The translations under genes were made by a program, and so were the position numbers. A DNA stretch of 46,451 nt, taken from contig QXVZ01006461.1 in NCBI GenBank assembly GCA_008931825.1, positions 1 to 46,451 of the forward strand. Direction: 5' to 3'. Under the pieces are notes generated by a model. It did not search any database, was not told the DNA's origin, and saw only the letters and a program-made list of their open reading frames with translations. Shown here in pieces: positions 1 to 11,501 of the stretch (the stretch's first letter is position 1; each line of letters begins with the position of its first letter). The stretch comes from Phallusia fumigata. Its lineage: Eukaryota; Chordata; Ascidiacea; Phlebobranchia; Ascidiidae.

Positions 1-17
1 GAAAGAAAAAAAAAAAA

Positions 18-64
18 CAGAGTAAAAACAATATGTGTCCCCTTCGAGGAAGGGGACCCATAAT
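18..64. repeat. Dispersed hairpin-bearing repeat, copy 1 (cut by window edge)
   Basis: The motif ACAGAGTAAAAACAATATG followed by a small hairpin (GTCCCCTTC, short loop, GAAGGGGAC) and CCATAA occurs here and again, nearly base for base, at 21151-21197. A decayed hairpin of the same kind is at about 965-992. It is probably the end of a transposable element family that extends leftward out of the window. Confidence 0.6.
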
Positions 65-119
65 TAAAACACCAAAATGAGTTGTGGTAACTTTTTCTGC
101 CCCATAACACCAAAAACAG

Positions 120-3100
120 TTAGAAAGATCTTAAAACAAAGAAACAAAAAACGCTAAAACTACTAGTAGAACTTGCTTCATCAATTAAATGCACAGGGAG
201 ATGGGATTTAAGGCTTGCAATTCTCATAAAGCTTCGACTACAGGAGGGGCATTTGTACCCCCCATCCTCCCCTTTGTCTGCATGGATCGCACGATGCAAC
301 ACGAGGTTACTCTCAACATTGTACATTTCTGCACACTGGTCACATTTAAAGGCCTGCAAAAGAATCAATAAATAAAAAAAAATTTACAGAGAATAATTTA
401 GCCAGAGGTGGGATTCAAACCCTTGATATACATGCAAACTTCACGACGTATAAGACATGGCCAGAACCAGCCAATGTGCACTACTATTAATTGCAAAAAG
501 CTGACCTGTGGTATACTTACTTCTGCAGTTACCAACAAAGCTTTCCAAAAACCTTATTAAATAAAGCTTTAATTATCCAACTAACTCTACTCAACAAAAA
601 CTAGAAAAGGTGATATAGTGCAGAAACACTTGTGCAATCAAATCTATTTAGATCAAATTACCATGAAAACTTTATGAGTAAATAACTATCAACTAAAAAC
701 CTCTAACGCATTAAAAAAGTCCAACAAACCTTTTCATTGCTGTGTTCTTTCAGATGTCGCTTAAATGCTGTAATTTTAGCGATCTGCACATTGCATATGC
801 TGCAAGTGAAAGGACCTTTCCGACTTGTAGGAGCTGTAGGAGCAGTAACACTAAAACGAAGTTTAACCACATTAATAAGCTGTACATGCAAAAATGACAA
901 AATACACAGAAAATGAAAATTACACACCTAATAAGCACTACATTTAAAATCTGAAAACAAGATGTGTCCCCCATCATGGGAGGGAACCCTTAATTACTTC
1001 AACTAATCAACTAAATATAAGAACACGCATATATATAGTTGCATGTCAGTATTTCTTTAACAACAAAGAACTAAACCTGATAAATTTGCAAGTGTTCCTT
1101 TTTTTTCTTCCACGTTTACTTTTTCTTGCAGGTTTTTTGTTAAATCCTTCCTTGCAACCTTTGTACAATTCTTCTGTCATTTCATTTCTGGAATACATAC
1201 ATTTTCAACACTTAACCTTAAGTATAAAAACAGCAAAAGCATGAAACACCGATCAAAAATGTGTCAACCATAAAAGTTTTGTCAAAAACGAATAGATTGG
1301 CACATAACAAAACTGGCCAATACAGTATATAAAGTTAAACAGTTGGGCTAAATAATGAGACTGAAAGCACATTTGTAATCAAAACCCTTGTATTGGCAAA
1401 ATTTTAAAATCCTTCAGTAAAACCTTTCAGAATTTCTGACCCAAATTTCAACAAACCTATTTCATAAAACATGTGTCTATTCAGCTGTGGTAAGTCAACT
1501 AAAAAGATGATACCGGTAAAAAGCAGCCATTAAAAACCTGTGCTTCCGCATGTGGTCATCAAGTTCCATTTCACTTGTGGCACTAAACTGACAAATAATA
1601 CATCTTAATTTCCGATCTGTGTCTGATGTTTCTCCGGCATTAGATGGATAGAGTGATGGAATTAGCAGAGTTATATCCACTGCTTTTGATGAGGTAGGAG
1701 TGGCTACAAAGTATATAGTTGTTTTTGCCAAATATGCATCAACGCAGTACCAAATGAGTTTGCATGTGTTCTTGGACATAGTGTATGGTACAAGTGGCCC
1801 TTGTAGTAGTCTTTACACAATTAATTAATATTGTTTCACAATGCTACACACAGTAAGATTAAAAATTATTAGCAAATGGAAAAAAACAAATTGCTAAGTG
1901 CATGTGGTCAAAATAGGAATTTCAACTTTTAGTTTCTTACCATGGGACACAGTCTGTGCTGTAGAAACAGTCGCAACACTTGTACTTGTTGACACTGGTG
2001 TTGAATAATCCACATTGGCGATAATAGTTTGTTGCTGATGGGCTGGTTGGATGACTTGCTCACTTTGTATCTCAACTTGTTGGACATACCTGTAAAAAAC
2101 ACAATAATAGAGCAAAAAACACATAATAGATCCCTAACCCGTAATCCACCTGAGTGAATAATCATAGGATTTTGTTTGCTATGACTGTTATACCTCTTAG
2201 TTTTGGCCTGTTTAAAGTGTTTACCTGAAGTGCCATATTGACTGTCTATGATGCTATCATAAACAGCTCCATCCCACTGAATGGTTGGAGACTGCTGAAA
2301 ATAATGGCACCTCAAATATACAAACAAATGTTATTAGGTTAGCTTTCATGAAAGGTGTCTGTTATCAGGACTGCAAAAGAGGTTCCTTTCATAAATAATT
2401 TTCTGTGTCAATTCACGAAGAAATATTTTTACCTGCTGGAAGTCGGCTCTGTGGTTTGAACAACTTGTGTTTCTTGCATCACAGCCTGACCCAGGTCATT
2501 GGTGTTGAGGACTTGTCCCATAGAAACACTGGGCAGCACAATATATTGTTGTCCATCTCGCTGAATCACAGACAACTCCCCATCCTCAAATGTGATTGGC
2601 TGCCCATTAAGCAAGTCACCAAGACTCTCCAAGTCCTGAAAAAAAAATCAATTTATTTAATGTTATATCAGTTGTTTCCAATTTTTCACATTTGAATTAA
2701 TAATTTATTTAAAACACAACATTGGTTCAGATGACAAATATCCAGATTTACAATATAAGTTTCTATATGCCTACCATGGTTGGATTTGATTGCACAACAT
2801 ATTGTTGAGACTCTGTTGTTGGAGCTAACTGAATGTATTGTTGGTTTGATCCTTGGTTCTGAAGACAAAACATATTTCTGTTATCTAAAGATATTTTCTG
2901 TTTTTTACAATTAGTTTTCGGCACTTGGTCAGAAGCACTGTTTTGACACCACTATGGCACTAAAATGTTCACAAGGCTATAAAATAAAAACAATATGTAT
3001 TGCCTACATGTAAGGGGACATGCAATTATTGTACCCCATTAGGAAGCAACAAATTTGGTGGATAGGACACTGAACATATGGCATTGCTAAAAATATCTCA

Positions 3101-3218
3101 GCAAGGAAATCGCAAGAGCTAGTGTTTATGTTCAATTGTTCACAACCTTCCCAAATTGGTCAAGAGATCCATTCATCAGCAGCAACATCTCATTCCCATC
3201 ATTGGGTTGGATGTTCAT
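120..3218 (-). CDS. C2H2 zinc-finger protein with Gln/Thr-rich N-terminus, seven coding exons
   Basis: Probable nuclear DNA-binding protein. Coding exons in transcription order are 3218-3147, 2858-2775, 2635-2433, 2089-1941, 1703-1538, 850-730 and 353-120; all have AG/GT borders and phases agree, giving 342 aa if the stop at 120-122 is used. The start ATG at 3218 has an in-frame TAG upstream. Residues 1 to about 170 are rich in Gln, Thr, Ser and Val, like an activation region. Four C2H2 fingers of C-x2-C-x12-H-x3-H follow: one beginning RCIIC in exon 5, one beginning TCSIC in exon 6, and two in the last exon (KCDQC and KCPSC). The 5' end is probably spliced to a non-coding exon ending at 4114. 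I cannot assign an orthologue. The true 3' end is uncertain because the window edge is near and a further donor in the last exon is possible. Confidence 0.83.
401..478 (-). repeat. Degenerate tRNA-like SINE remnant in a zinc-finger gene intron
   Basis: Read on the minus strand, this piece contains a TGGCTGGTTCTGG-like A box and, about 40 nt on, GGGTTTGAATCCC, a good match to the pol III B box. The T stem pairs only partly and no matching acceptor stem is visible, so it is not a working tRNA gene. It is best read as an old tRNA-derived repeat. Confidence 0.35.
2225..2294 (-). other. Candidate cassette exon in the zinc-finger gene that would bring a stop
   Basis: A 70-nt segment has a good acceptor (TATTTTCAG before 2294) and donor (GTAAAC after 2225) and lies in the intron between coding exons 3 and 4. 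Exon 3 joins exon 4 in frame without it. If it is included, the phase-2 junction gives a TAG after about 17 codons, before all zinc fingers. Another frame of the segment is open and protein-like (it contains TIQWDGAVYD), so it could belong to a differently started transcript. Confidence 0.4.
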
Positions 3219-4113
3219 CCTTGAATCAGGATAGAATGTCTATCTGCAAACAAAAAAGATCAAATGTTAACGATTTGATACTCATTTGTGCATTGATAGA
3301 CCTAGTTTGAATGTTTGGAGCTTCTACAAGATAGTGCTTGATAGTTCAGCTCAAAGTAGTGTTTGATAGGTTAGCTTAGGGTTCCCAAACTAAGGCATTC
3401 AAAGCTCTTTACATGGTATACATAAGCAGCTTTCTAATGTTAATATTTGCAAAAAAATTGTTGCGCCATTTTAGTTTTCCTTTATTCACTTTAACAATTA
3501 TAAGTCATTCAATAAGCAGGTCACTTTTTGTAATAGGTAAACAGCACAGGTAACTGATTGAAGCAGCGATATCAGTATATACTTGTGATTCTGAAGTTTT
3601 TTTAAAGTAGGTGGTGTGCAGAAACTGTAGGAACCAAGAAACAGTAATTGTGTACATAAAGTTGGAGAACCACCGAGTTTCATAAAATTGGTACGAATCT
3701 CAGGGTACAAATCCAATAATTGTAGCCTCTAACTAATATCTACATTACACTTAGGTTTTATTAATTTCACACTGTCCTTAAAAAATCCCCATGTACTTCA
3801 CATACGAATCACAAACAACATACCATCGTGCAGAATGCAAATGTATACCCCACCTAATGATTACCCCATTTCCAAGTGTTAACCAACTGCTGGCAAAAGT
3901 GGGCATACTGAAGGCCCCAATAAAACCTCCACGTAGCATAAACACAGTTGTAACATGTTTGTTTGCAACCCACACGTGGGAAGGACCTGCTCTTATGGGA
4001 GCTTGGGCGAGAATGACAGCAATGGTGGATGGATATGAAGAACATTGGTATCCATCCGCCTATTCCTCATCTAAAATAAACCTAAATCGCCAAGGACGCG
4101 ATTTAGGACTCAC

Positions 4114-4200
4114 CTTCACATGCAGAAATGTTGCATGCCGGAATGCTGTTCGCAAATGGAGTTTGTAAGCTCTAAAGAAGGACAATCTCAGCGAATTTTT
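4114..4200 (-). other. Putative non-coding first exon (5' UTR) of the zinc-finger gene
   Basis: On the minus strand a GAAG/GTGAGT donor lies at 4114/4113, and the sequence before it has no long open frame. It can splice to the acceptor TTTGCAG at about 3246, which precedes the ATG at 3218. The 5' limit is not visible and 4200 is arbitrary. The short downstream intron and strong donor support the call, but no transcript evidence is available. Confidence 0.45.
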
Positions 4201-7200
4201 TCATAAATCGTCGCAGTTTATGTGTATTTTAGTCGAACTCCGTGACAGCCATAATGCAAAGCAGCATCTTTGCCAGTTTCTCTATCGCCACAAAGTGGCC
4301 TTTTTTATTTTTTTAATGTAGGGAATATTGTTTTCGTTTGCAATAATTGCAGTTCATTGTAGTTGTTTAATTACAGATTAAACTTGTTTTTAATTAGTAA
4401 TAGTTTACCTACAACGTATTTACTAAATCCGAAATCGTCGGAACATTGACAAACGCCTTTCTCCTTTCATGGTTCAGCGAGTTATAGTTCCGTTGAAAGA
4501 AGCCTTGGCACAGGCAAGACGTAGGCTTGTGTCAACAGGTTTAACGTTGCTGTGATTGCCTGGAAGGGTGTTGGCTTGTAATGTTGCTGTCAAGTGTAGT
4601 AAAGGTTTATTAATGTACAATTTACAATTTACAGGCAGGTAGTACGTAGTGTTTTCGAGTGAATGATTATCTCAAATATATGTGAATGATTATCTCAAAT
4701 ACATGGCAGTGAAACCAAGTTTGTAACATCATCGCTGTATTTTAGGGTAGGCAACGTGACGTTTTTTTTAAACACGAACGTTGACAAAGCTACACGCGTT
4801 TAGCATCTCTCTTAAAAATTTCCGTGGTATGTAATATATATTCTGTTATCACAAACAACAAACGGTCATATAAAGTCTACAGTTGTCTACACTTTTACTG
4901 GACAACAGTTTTGTAACATTACACAATGTGGTAAAAGAAACTGGTCTCTTGTTGCGTACTTTAGGAGGCGTGTGACCATTACCTTGAGAAAGCGAACTTA
5001 CAGTGAGAAACTACAGTAGGTGAAACTTAAAAACGCTGAATGAAGTGCCTTTTTATATTACACAGTCGACCGATCAACAATATTTTTTGTTAGTTGTTAG
5101 GTCACACCCTATGGTGACACTTGGACTTTTCTAAAGTCCAAATAGTGCAAACGATTTCTGAAAACATCCTGGTCAGTGGTCACACAATGTCTGGTGGTAT
5201 GACAACAGCAGTCATATGTCCCTACGTCACACGCACGTGATGTGCCGCGGGCTAAGTGCGATTTGGGGAACCAATTTAGCTGCTGTAAAAGTTGCTTAAG
5301 TAAAGCTGTTGCGTTGTAGTTTGTGCTTCTGCAAAAGAGTGCAAAAGAATTTAAAAGCTTAGAGTTTGCATGTTATATTACGTTGGCAGGTTCAACCGTT
5401 CCGTCGGGCTTATCGGGAATCAAGTATAAATGTTAAAGGATGGACAGTTACGTATTCTTGTATCAGTACTAGGCGTAATTAACGAGTTAAGGCTAGTTAT
5501 GGGCGTTTTGCTATCTACGAATTAAAACGCTTAACCTGCCTTTCAAGGTTACATTATCTTTTAAATATTACCGTTTTCGACGTTTTTGTCACTTCAAGGT
5601 GGTCTCGAGAATACAGTTCCCCGTGCTGTTTCGGAAAATTTGACCTGTTATCATGTGTCAATTTCGAATCATAGATAGGAAAAGTTTAAATATTCAGTGC
5701 GGGCAGTTTTTTTGGATTTATCGACCGGGAAATAGAATTAAAAATTTCGCAGGCTGACCGAATAGCCTACTGCCCGTCTGCCATTGACAGATCATCTGCT
5801 GGTGGTTGTTCGTCAATAAACTGTTTCCTTGTAATCGTTTCCATTGGTCGTGTTTTACTCAAAACAAAACGTTTTCAAATTGTTTCCTGTGTGAGTTTGT
5901 GCCCCCTTGAAAATAAGCATATTGACAATCACAAATAGTGGCGAACCGTAGAGCTAATTATTCTAACTCACTTCGTGTGGTGTAGATAGTATTAAAATTT
6001 TGCAAAGTGTATGCAAATTTAGCGCTTGTAATGAATTTCGTATGTAACGTTTGGAAAACATGTTCTGTGCAGTAAAATGCCCAAATTGTTTCTGGCATTA
6101 GCTAAGATAGACAAGAAAATCAGCGTGATACCATTTCTATTCTATTACCTTGGTGAAAATTATTCAATTATTCTTGTAAATCTTCGAAGCACATTTTCAC
6201 CATTCCACTATTGACTGCACAAAAGACCTTCGAAAGTGTAAACGAGGGACATTTGCAAAACAGTTGTTATTTGGATTTTCGGTACGGACGTAGCATCGAA
6301 GGTCGAAAGTAAAGTATTTTATTGTTACGCCTATCCATAAAAGCCACACAGAATTTAGGCCTATTGTATAGCAGGCTTGTAAAGCCGCCGACGGGGCTTA
6401 TTAAACACGTTTTGTACAGTACAGCGAGTTCCAACATACATAGAAAATACTAAACAAACGTTTTGTCCACTGGGTTGCATATTTAACAAAACTGTTTGTC
6501 GTTCAACTAGTGTAAAACCTCACAAAAAGTACTAGTTTTTTCGTTAAATAGCTTGTAATTTTGCCGACGTTTCCCATACCAGAACGAATGGCTTCTTCAG
6601 AGCAATAAAGCGGAATCCTTGCGAGCGCATGAAGAGTACGACAAAACGCAGTGCGATACCAAGCCCATAGTGTAACGATCAATGGATTTTCCGGAAGACA
6701 AAGGAGGGGCTAAAATAACAGTTCATAACTATTGTATACAAGGAAAACCTAAACCATTTTTGCCGTGTAGAAAACAATCCCCAATGGGTCTACAAAGCAA
6801 ATACGTTTTGGTGTTATTACCAAAGCAAACTATGCGAGATAGACTGGCGGTCACCATACATTAATATTTAACGTGCTGTTCGCAGTGTACTGGTCTTTCC
6901 GTACATCATTCATCAGCGAAAAGCTATTTAAGGTGTCCTTTACTGGATGTCGTAGATCGCAAAGCTTTTAGCTAATCATCAACTGAGAGTCTGTTTGTGC
7001 TGATTATAAGTTTTTTTTACTTCGTAACGCAATGATTTCATAGTTTTCCGAATTAAAGTACAGGTCTATTTTGCGGATGAAAATGACGTGCGTAATTATG
7101 AATCTTACGTCATTGTGTCAAATGGAATAACGCTGGTACGATAGATTTAGGTAGTAGTTGTACAGTTGTTTGCTTTTGGGAAACCAGAGATTTATCCATT

Positions 7201-7813
7201 GGCGCTGTTATGTGTTTTGTGGAATTGTACTGTTGGATTGGAATCTGTGTAAACAGTGATGTCAAAAGGAGTGTTTTGTGCCAGGCCGATGTGAAGGCGA
7301 AAACTGTCGTACAATGCAGATGCCGAGTTAAAACGTTGACCGCAGCCTTGTTTTTGCAGAGGACTAGAAGCTGTTTGGCTTGGTGAACAAACCTGTCGCA
7401 TACAAAGTGTAGTTGACACGGATTCGTACAAATGACCTGTAAGAATGTTTGTAAACCAGAAGTACGATGTTTAAATATGGTTTAAACGAAGGCAGAATAG
7501 TTTGCAGAGAGTAAAACGATTGTAAAGTTTGGTCACGATGCATAATATTTTGGTCAGGTTTCCTTGCTTGTTTTTGAGGTGTGGGTAAGGGGATATTTGC
7601 TGCTCGTTGCTTGTTAAAAACCATCGTATGTAATAGCAGAACTAATGAAGTACATTATCGCCAATGGTATTAGCAAGCCAGCTAACGCGGAAACAGATAA
7701 CTACCTACTGAATCACAGTTAATTCGGGCTATTACTCAACGTCTTTATCGTTTTGTCAGGAGTAGCATATTTTACTTTGTTTGTCATAATTTTTGTGTTT
7801 GTTTACAACAAAA
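4201..7813. other. Intergenic region between the zinc-finger gene and CYSTM1
   Basis: No convincing exon was found on either strand; open frames are short and lack protein-like composition. The left end should hold the zinc-finger promoter and the right end that of CYSTM1. A direct repeat of 21 bp (GTGAATGATTATCTCAAATA core) lies at about 4660-4700. Nothing else can be supported. Confidence 0.5.
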
Positions 7814-8576
7814 ATGGCGTCTGCTCCGCCACCGTATTCTGCCAACGACCCCATTCACCCACCCCCCACTAACCCCGCTTACCCCCCTCAGCCCCCTATG
7901 CAGCAAGCGGGGATGCAACAACAGCCATACCCTCCACAACCTGGATATCAACAGGCCCCATATTATCAGGGGCAACCTGGGGCTTATCCGCCTCAGCAGC
8001 CCTACCCAGCACAACCCGGATACCCACCCCAACAAGCGGGTTACCCTCCTCAAGCTACGTACCCACCTCAACAAGGGGGCTACCCACCCCAGGGGCAACA
8101 TATATCGCAACAGCAAAGGCATGGAAATCCTCAACAAGTCGGTAGGGTGCAAATTTTTTTCACTTTTCCAAAGTAAGGCCTTCAGTAGCGATAGGTGCAG
8201 TCGTTTGTAATGTTGACACCTTTAATCCGAACTTCGCCACTGAGCAAAGCAATGAACCATCGTTGCTTTACCTAAATAGACATTTTAATCCATTGCGTTC
8301 AGTAGGGTGTATACACTTTACATAAATTTAGCTTGCGGAAAGAATTACTACGACAGAATTCAAATTGTGATCAGCGCCACATAAACTTAGTGAACCTGCA
8401 ACTTATTGTCTCTTACTGACCTGGCGCGATAAATATGTGGTAAGCGGCTAAATATGCAACCGATATTTGCAGTTGTCGTTGAAGATCACAGACACAAGCA
8501 GAAAAAACACGACGACACAGAATGCTTCCTAATGGCGTGTTGTGCAGCCTTACTCTGTTGTTGGCTGCTCGATTGA
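7814..8576 (+). CDS. CYSTM1: Cysteine-rich transmembrane module protein, CYSTM1 homologue, two exons
   Basis: Small tail-anchored membrane protein of the CYSTM family, linked in other organisms to stress tolerance. Exons are 7814-8141 and 8473-8576 (donor G/GTAGGG, acceptor TTTGCAG, phase 1), giving 143 aa. Residues 1 to about 105 are Pro/Tyr/Gln-rich with many PPQ and GYPP repeats and start with PPPY, a potential WW-domain ligand. Exon 2 carries VVVEDHRHK, which matches the human VYVVEDQRR segment, and ends in the hydrophobic Cys-rich tail CFLMACCAALLCCWLLD just before the stop, the hallmark of the family. It is longer than human CYSTM1 (97 aa) because the Pro-rich part is expanded. The ATG has a good context (ACAAAAATGG). 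Assignment rests on the C-terminal motif and order of regions. Confidence 0.88.
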
Positions 8577-9848
8577 AGTCCTCTCAACTTGAAACGTCAT
8601 CCCGAAGACAGAAGGGTTTCCAAATGCTTTCTACGTGTAAAAATGAAGTTGCTTGCTGTAAAAATATAGTAGCTGAAGTGTCGTCCTGGAGAAGTTTTTT
8701 TTAGTGTTAACAAACGCTCATACTGAGCCGTCTACAGTTAGACAAATATATTTAAGGATTTTTCTTGTTGCAATTGTTATATGTGCGCTGGGCATACATA
8801 CTAGTCGTTCCTTCAAAAATTAAATGTTTTTCTGCTTAAGTGTGTTGGTTTCGTTGAACCCATGTCGTTTGCAAAAGTTTTTTGTTAAGTCATATGTTAC
8901 GTCATAAATTTGCAAACGCAATACATAACTGGAAAAATGGGATAATATTTGGTTATTATGGCCTCTCCCGATTTCCCCTCCAATAACAACGAGCATCGGG
9001 AAAAATATAAATGCTGTTATTTTTTATTGTTTTAAAATGTACCGAATGAGTGCAGACTGCAGATGCATCAGAGCGCACCCAAATCAATGTCCTGTTTAAT
9101 GTTTAAAACAATCCGGACTTTACTATGCTTGCAAGTTTACTGCATACTTTTTCCCAACTTTTAAGTGCCACCTTGTATATTGTTTGTAAATTATGAATTG
9201 AATCCACTCTTGCAAAGTTGTTTGATGATTTATGAGTGAAAAGCGCTTAGATTATAGATTGACCAGGGCACTGGACTGGCACAGTTTTTAAGTCCAAGTC
9301 CGACGAAAAAACTTGAAAAACGCAAGTGCTAACTGTTTGATTGCCGGCTGGCGGATGTGATCAACTGTAAACAGTTGTAAAGGGTTTGTAACTTCATATC
9401 GGTTAACCCAATCAATTATTGTCGAGAAACATATTTAATTTTGAGACTTTTGTCCTCTACGAAATTGAAACATTCGCAATAACTCTGTCAAAACAGAAAA
9501 ATAAGTTAAAGGAAACCGGACATGTCTCCAAATCTGCAATACGAAGTCCCGAGGTAAAAACTGCAGGCCCAATGCCCTGCGTTACATAATGCTGATAAAA
9601 AACAATGTGGGTTAATACATCTACATGTTTGGACAACGGATGTTTTCTTAGTATAAATCATACACTTTGTATTTTTAACCTTGTTCGACTAGATCCTACT
9701 GTTTGTTTGCTGTTGTCCACAGTGGGCAGACGTAAGGATCAAAATCAGTTTCCTGTCAACCTACCGTTCGATTTGGTAAATTTTTTTACCTTCAGGGGTC
9801 GCAGCAATGTTGCTTCCATTTCGTGCTCAGGGAAAAACAAAAAAGGGG
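8577..9848. other. Region downstream of CYSTM1 without a recognised gene
   Basis: No exon or RNA gene could be supported. It should contain the CYSTM1 3' UTR. Open frames here are short and of low-complexity composition. Confidence 0.5.
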
Positions 9849-9965
9849 GCGAGCACTTGGTCGAATGGTCTGACCCCCCCCCCCCCCATACAGACATAAA
9901 AACCTGATCGGGATTAGTTCTCGGGATCGTCCCGGGTTCGAACCCCGGGAAAAAAAAAAAAAAAA
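9849..9965 (+). repeat. tRNA-derived SINE with poly-A tail
   Basis: The sequence shows an A-box-like TGGTCGAATGGTC, then a C tract and spacer, then the strong B-box GGTTCGAACCC inside a perfect T arm (CCGGG, TTCGAAC loop, CCCGG). Instead of a 3' acceptor strand it runs into a poly-A of about 16. The missing acceptor stem and the poly-A tail indicate a retroposed tRNA-like element, not a tRNA gene. The long variable part would suit a Ser/Leu-type ancestor, but that is a guess. Confidence 0.7.
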
Positions 9966-10010
9966 GCTGCGATCCAATCAGCCATTTAAGCTGCGATCCA
10001 ATCAGCCATT
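9965..10010. repeat. Two-copy tandem repeat after the SINE tail, 24-bp period
   Basis: The unit beginning GCTGCGATCCAATCAGCC starts at 9966 and again at 9990 with no visible mismatch in the unit core. It directly abuts the SINE poly-A and could be a local duplication at the insertion site. Confidence 0.7.
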
Positions 10011-11501
10011 GCAAGGTTTGTGCGATCAGCCGTGATTGTTGCTGTTGTTTTGAGCCTCAGTCTAAACATCCATACTGGACCATTGATTAAAGTGAGTACA
10101 ATATGTTTCTACGCATTTTGTATCGAGTTAAAAACTATTCACATCGACTGGCCACAATGCTGTTTATCTAAGAGTGAACATGTGCTTAGAGTAATGACAA
10201 CTAATATCTCACAAACACATTCGAAAGTGGTGTATTACAAAATAGAACAGCGTAGTCACCTCGGAAAACGTATTGCTACGGTTTGTGCAAGATAGCAACA
10301 AATAGTCTGGAAGAAATGGCATAAATGTTAAGTTTGTTTAGTGTTACAGAACTTGGGTACCCCGCAAACTTCTCATGTAAAAACACAATTTGCCATTAAA
10401 TCGTCCCTCTTCAATGTGGTTCTATGTAAAAATGGATGGCAGATTTTGTAACTTACAAATTACACCTGTATGTGCATACATCACATTTTCCTGTCTGGGC
10501 AAATAGTAATACCAGCACAACAGAAGCTTACTAGAAATTGGACAGCCTATGCTCATAACATTTGCAAGTAAATACTGCAGTCTTGTATAAAGTGCCACAA
10601 ACAACACAAAAAGTTCACTAAAAACAAAAGAAATTGGAGCGATTTAATGTAACAAATAAATTTGATGCAAACTAATTAGTAACATTCTGTGAATTGAATA
10701 CAATACCAACATGTAATGCATTTCAGTTTACTGTAAACAAAACAAGCACACAAATTTAACAGGCCCCTGTTTTTTGTGCTTGTGATGAAACCCTGACAAA
10801 AAAACTTAAAACGCAGTTGCACCATCTATGCGAACTGCCTTTATAAACCAGTTGGAAAAACAAAACACACAGATATAGTCAACGTCATAGTAGCAATGGT
10901 TACCATTTGATGCTGAATGTGTGAATAAATCCAGATAACACAAATCATTCAGTCGAGGTGACTTTGGAAAAAAACAAACTAGCACTTTGCAATAATTCTG
11001 TCTTATTGTTGCCTGTGCTGGTAACAGCCATTGGGTCATGGACATTGTACGAAAATCAGAAAATATCTGTTGGACAAGTGATAATTTTGATAATCGTGTG
11101 GTACATGAAGTAAAATATTTTTTCATGTAGAAATGAATGTTTTAAAGTTTGTAATAGCATTTTTTAATTATTTACCCTTTTGCCGGTAAACTTAATTATT
11201 TACCCTTTTGTCACATATATTAAGCTTTAAATTTAGCAACATTAAAATACACTACAACAGCAAAAGTTTGGTAGAAAGTTTCTCAATCTAATACAGTTCA
11301 AAAAATCCGTAAAACTTTAAACAATCAATGTAAAACTGTTTTAACATTGTTAAGTACTACAAAATAAAAACAGAAATAGCAAATACTAAAAACTGCAAAA
11401 ATTCATTTCAGAAAATATGGGCAAAATGATACAAAACATGTCAAAAATCACATCAAATGTGGCAGGTTTGGGCTAGGAGCCTAAAAGAATACCAAAGAAG
11501 T
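10011..11501. other. Region downstream of AIP, 3' UTR and intergenic
   Basis: No gene recognised. The right end must hold the AIP 3' UTR. A 106-codon open frame at 10806-11126 (minus) has no splice context, no domain and no recognisable similarity, so I treat it as chance. Confidence 0.45.

Noticed and set aside
1929-2327. 132-codon minus frame spanning the 2225-2294 segment and the exon at 1941-2089
   Set aside because: For the 1941-2089 exon the other frame (QQVEIQSEQVIQ) joins both neighbours in phase; this one does not.
9907-9950. Possible functional tRNA gene from the perfect T arm
   Set aside because: There is no acceptor stem partner and a poly-A follows the T arm directly, so it is a SINE.
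10020-10100. Possible CYSTM1 last exon with a CCCC motif (frame reading SRDCCCCFEP)
   Set aside because: The exon at 8473-8576 fits the family motif, phase and position much better and already ends in a stop.
10806-11126. 106-codon minus-strand open frame below AIP
   Set aside because: No splice sites, domain or similarity; lies where the AIP 3' UTR or spacer is expected.
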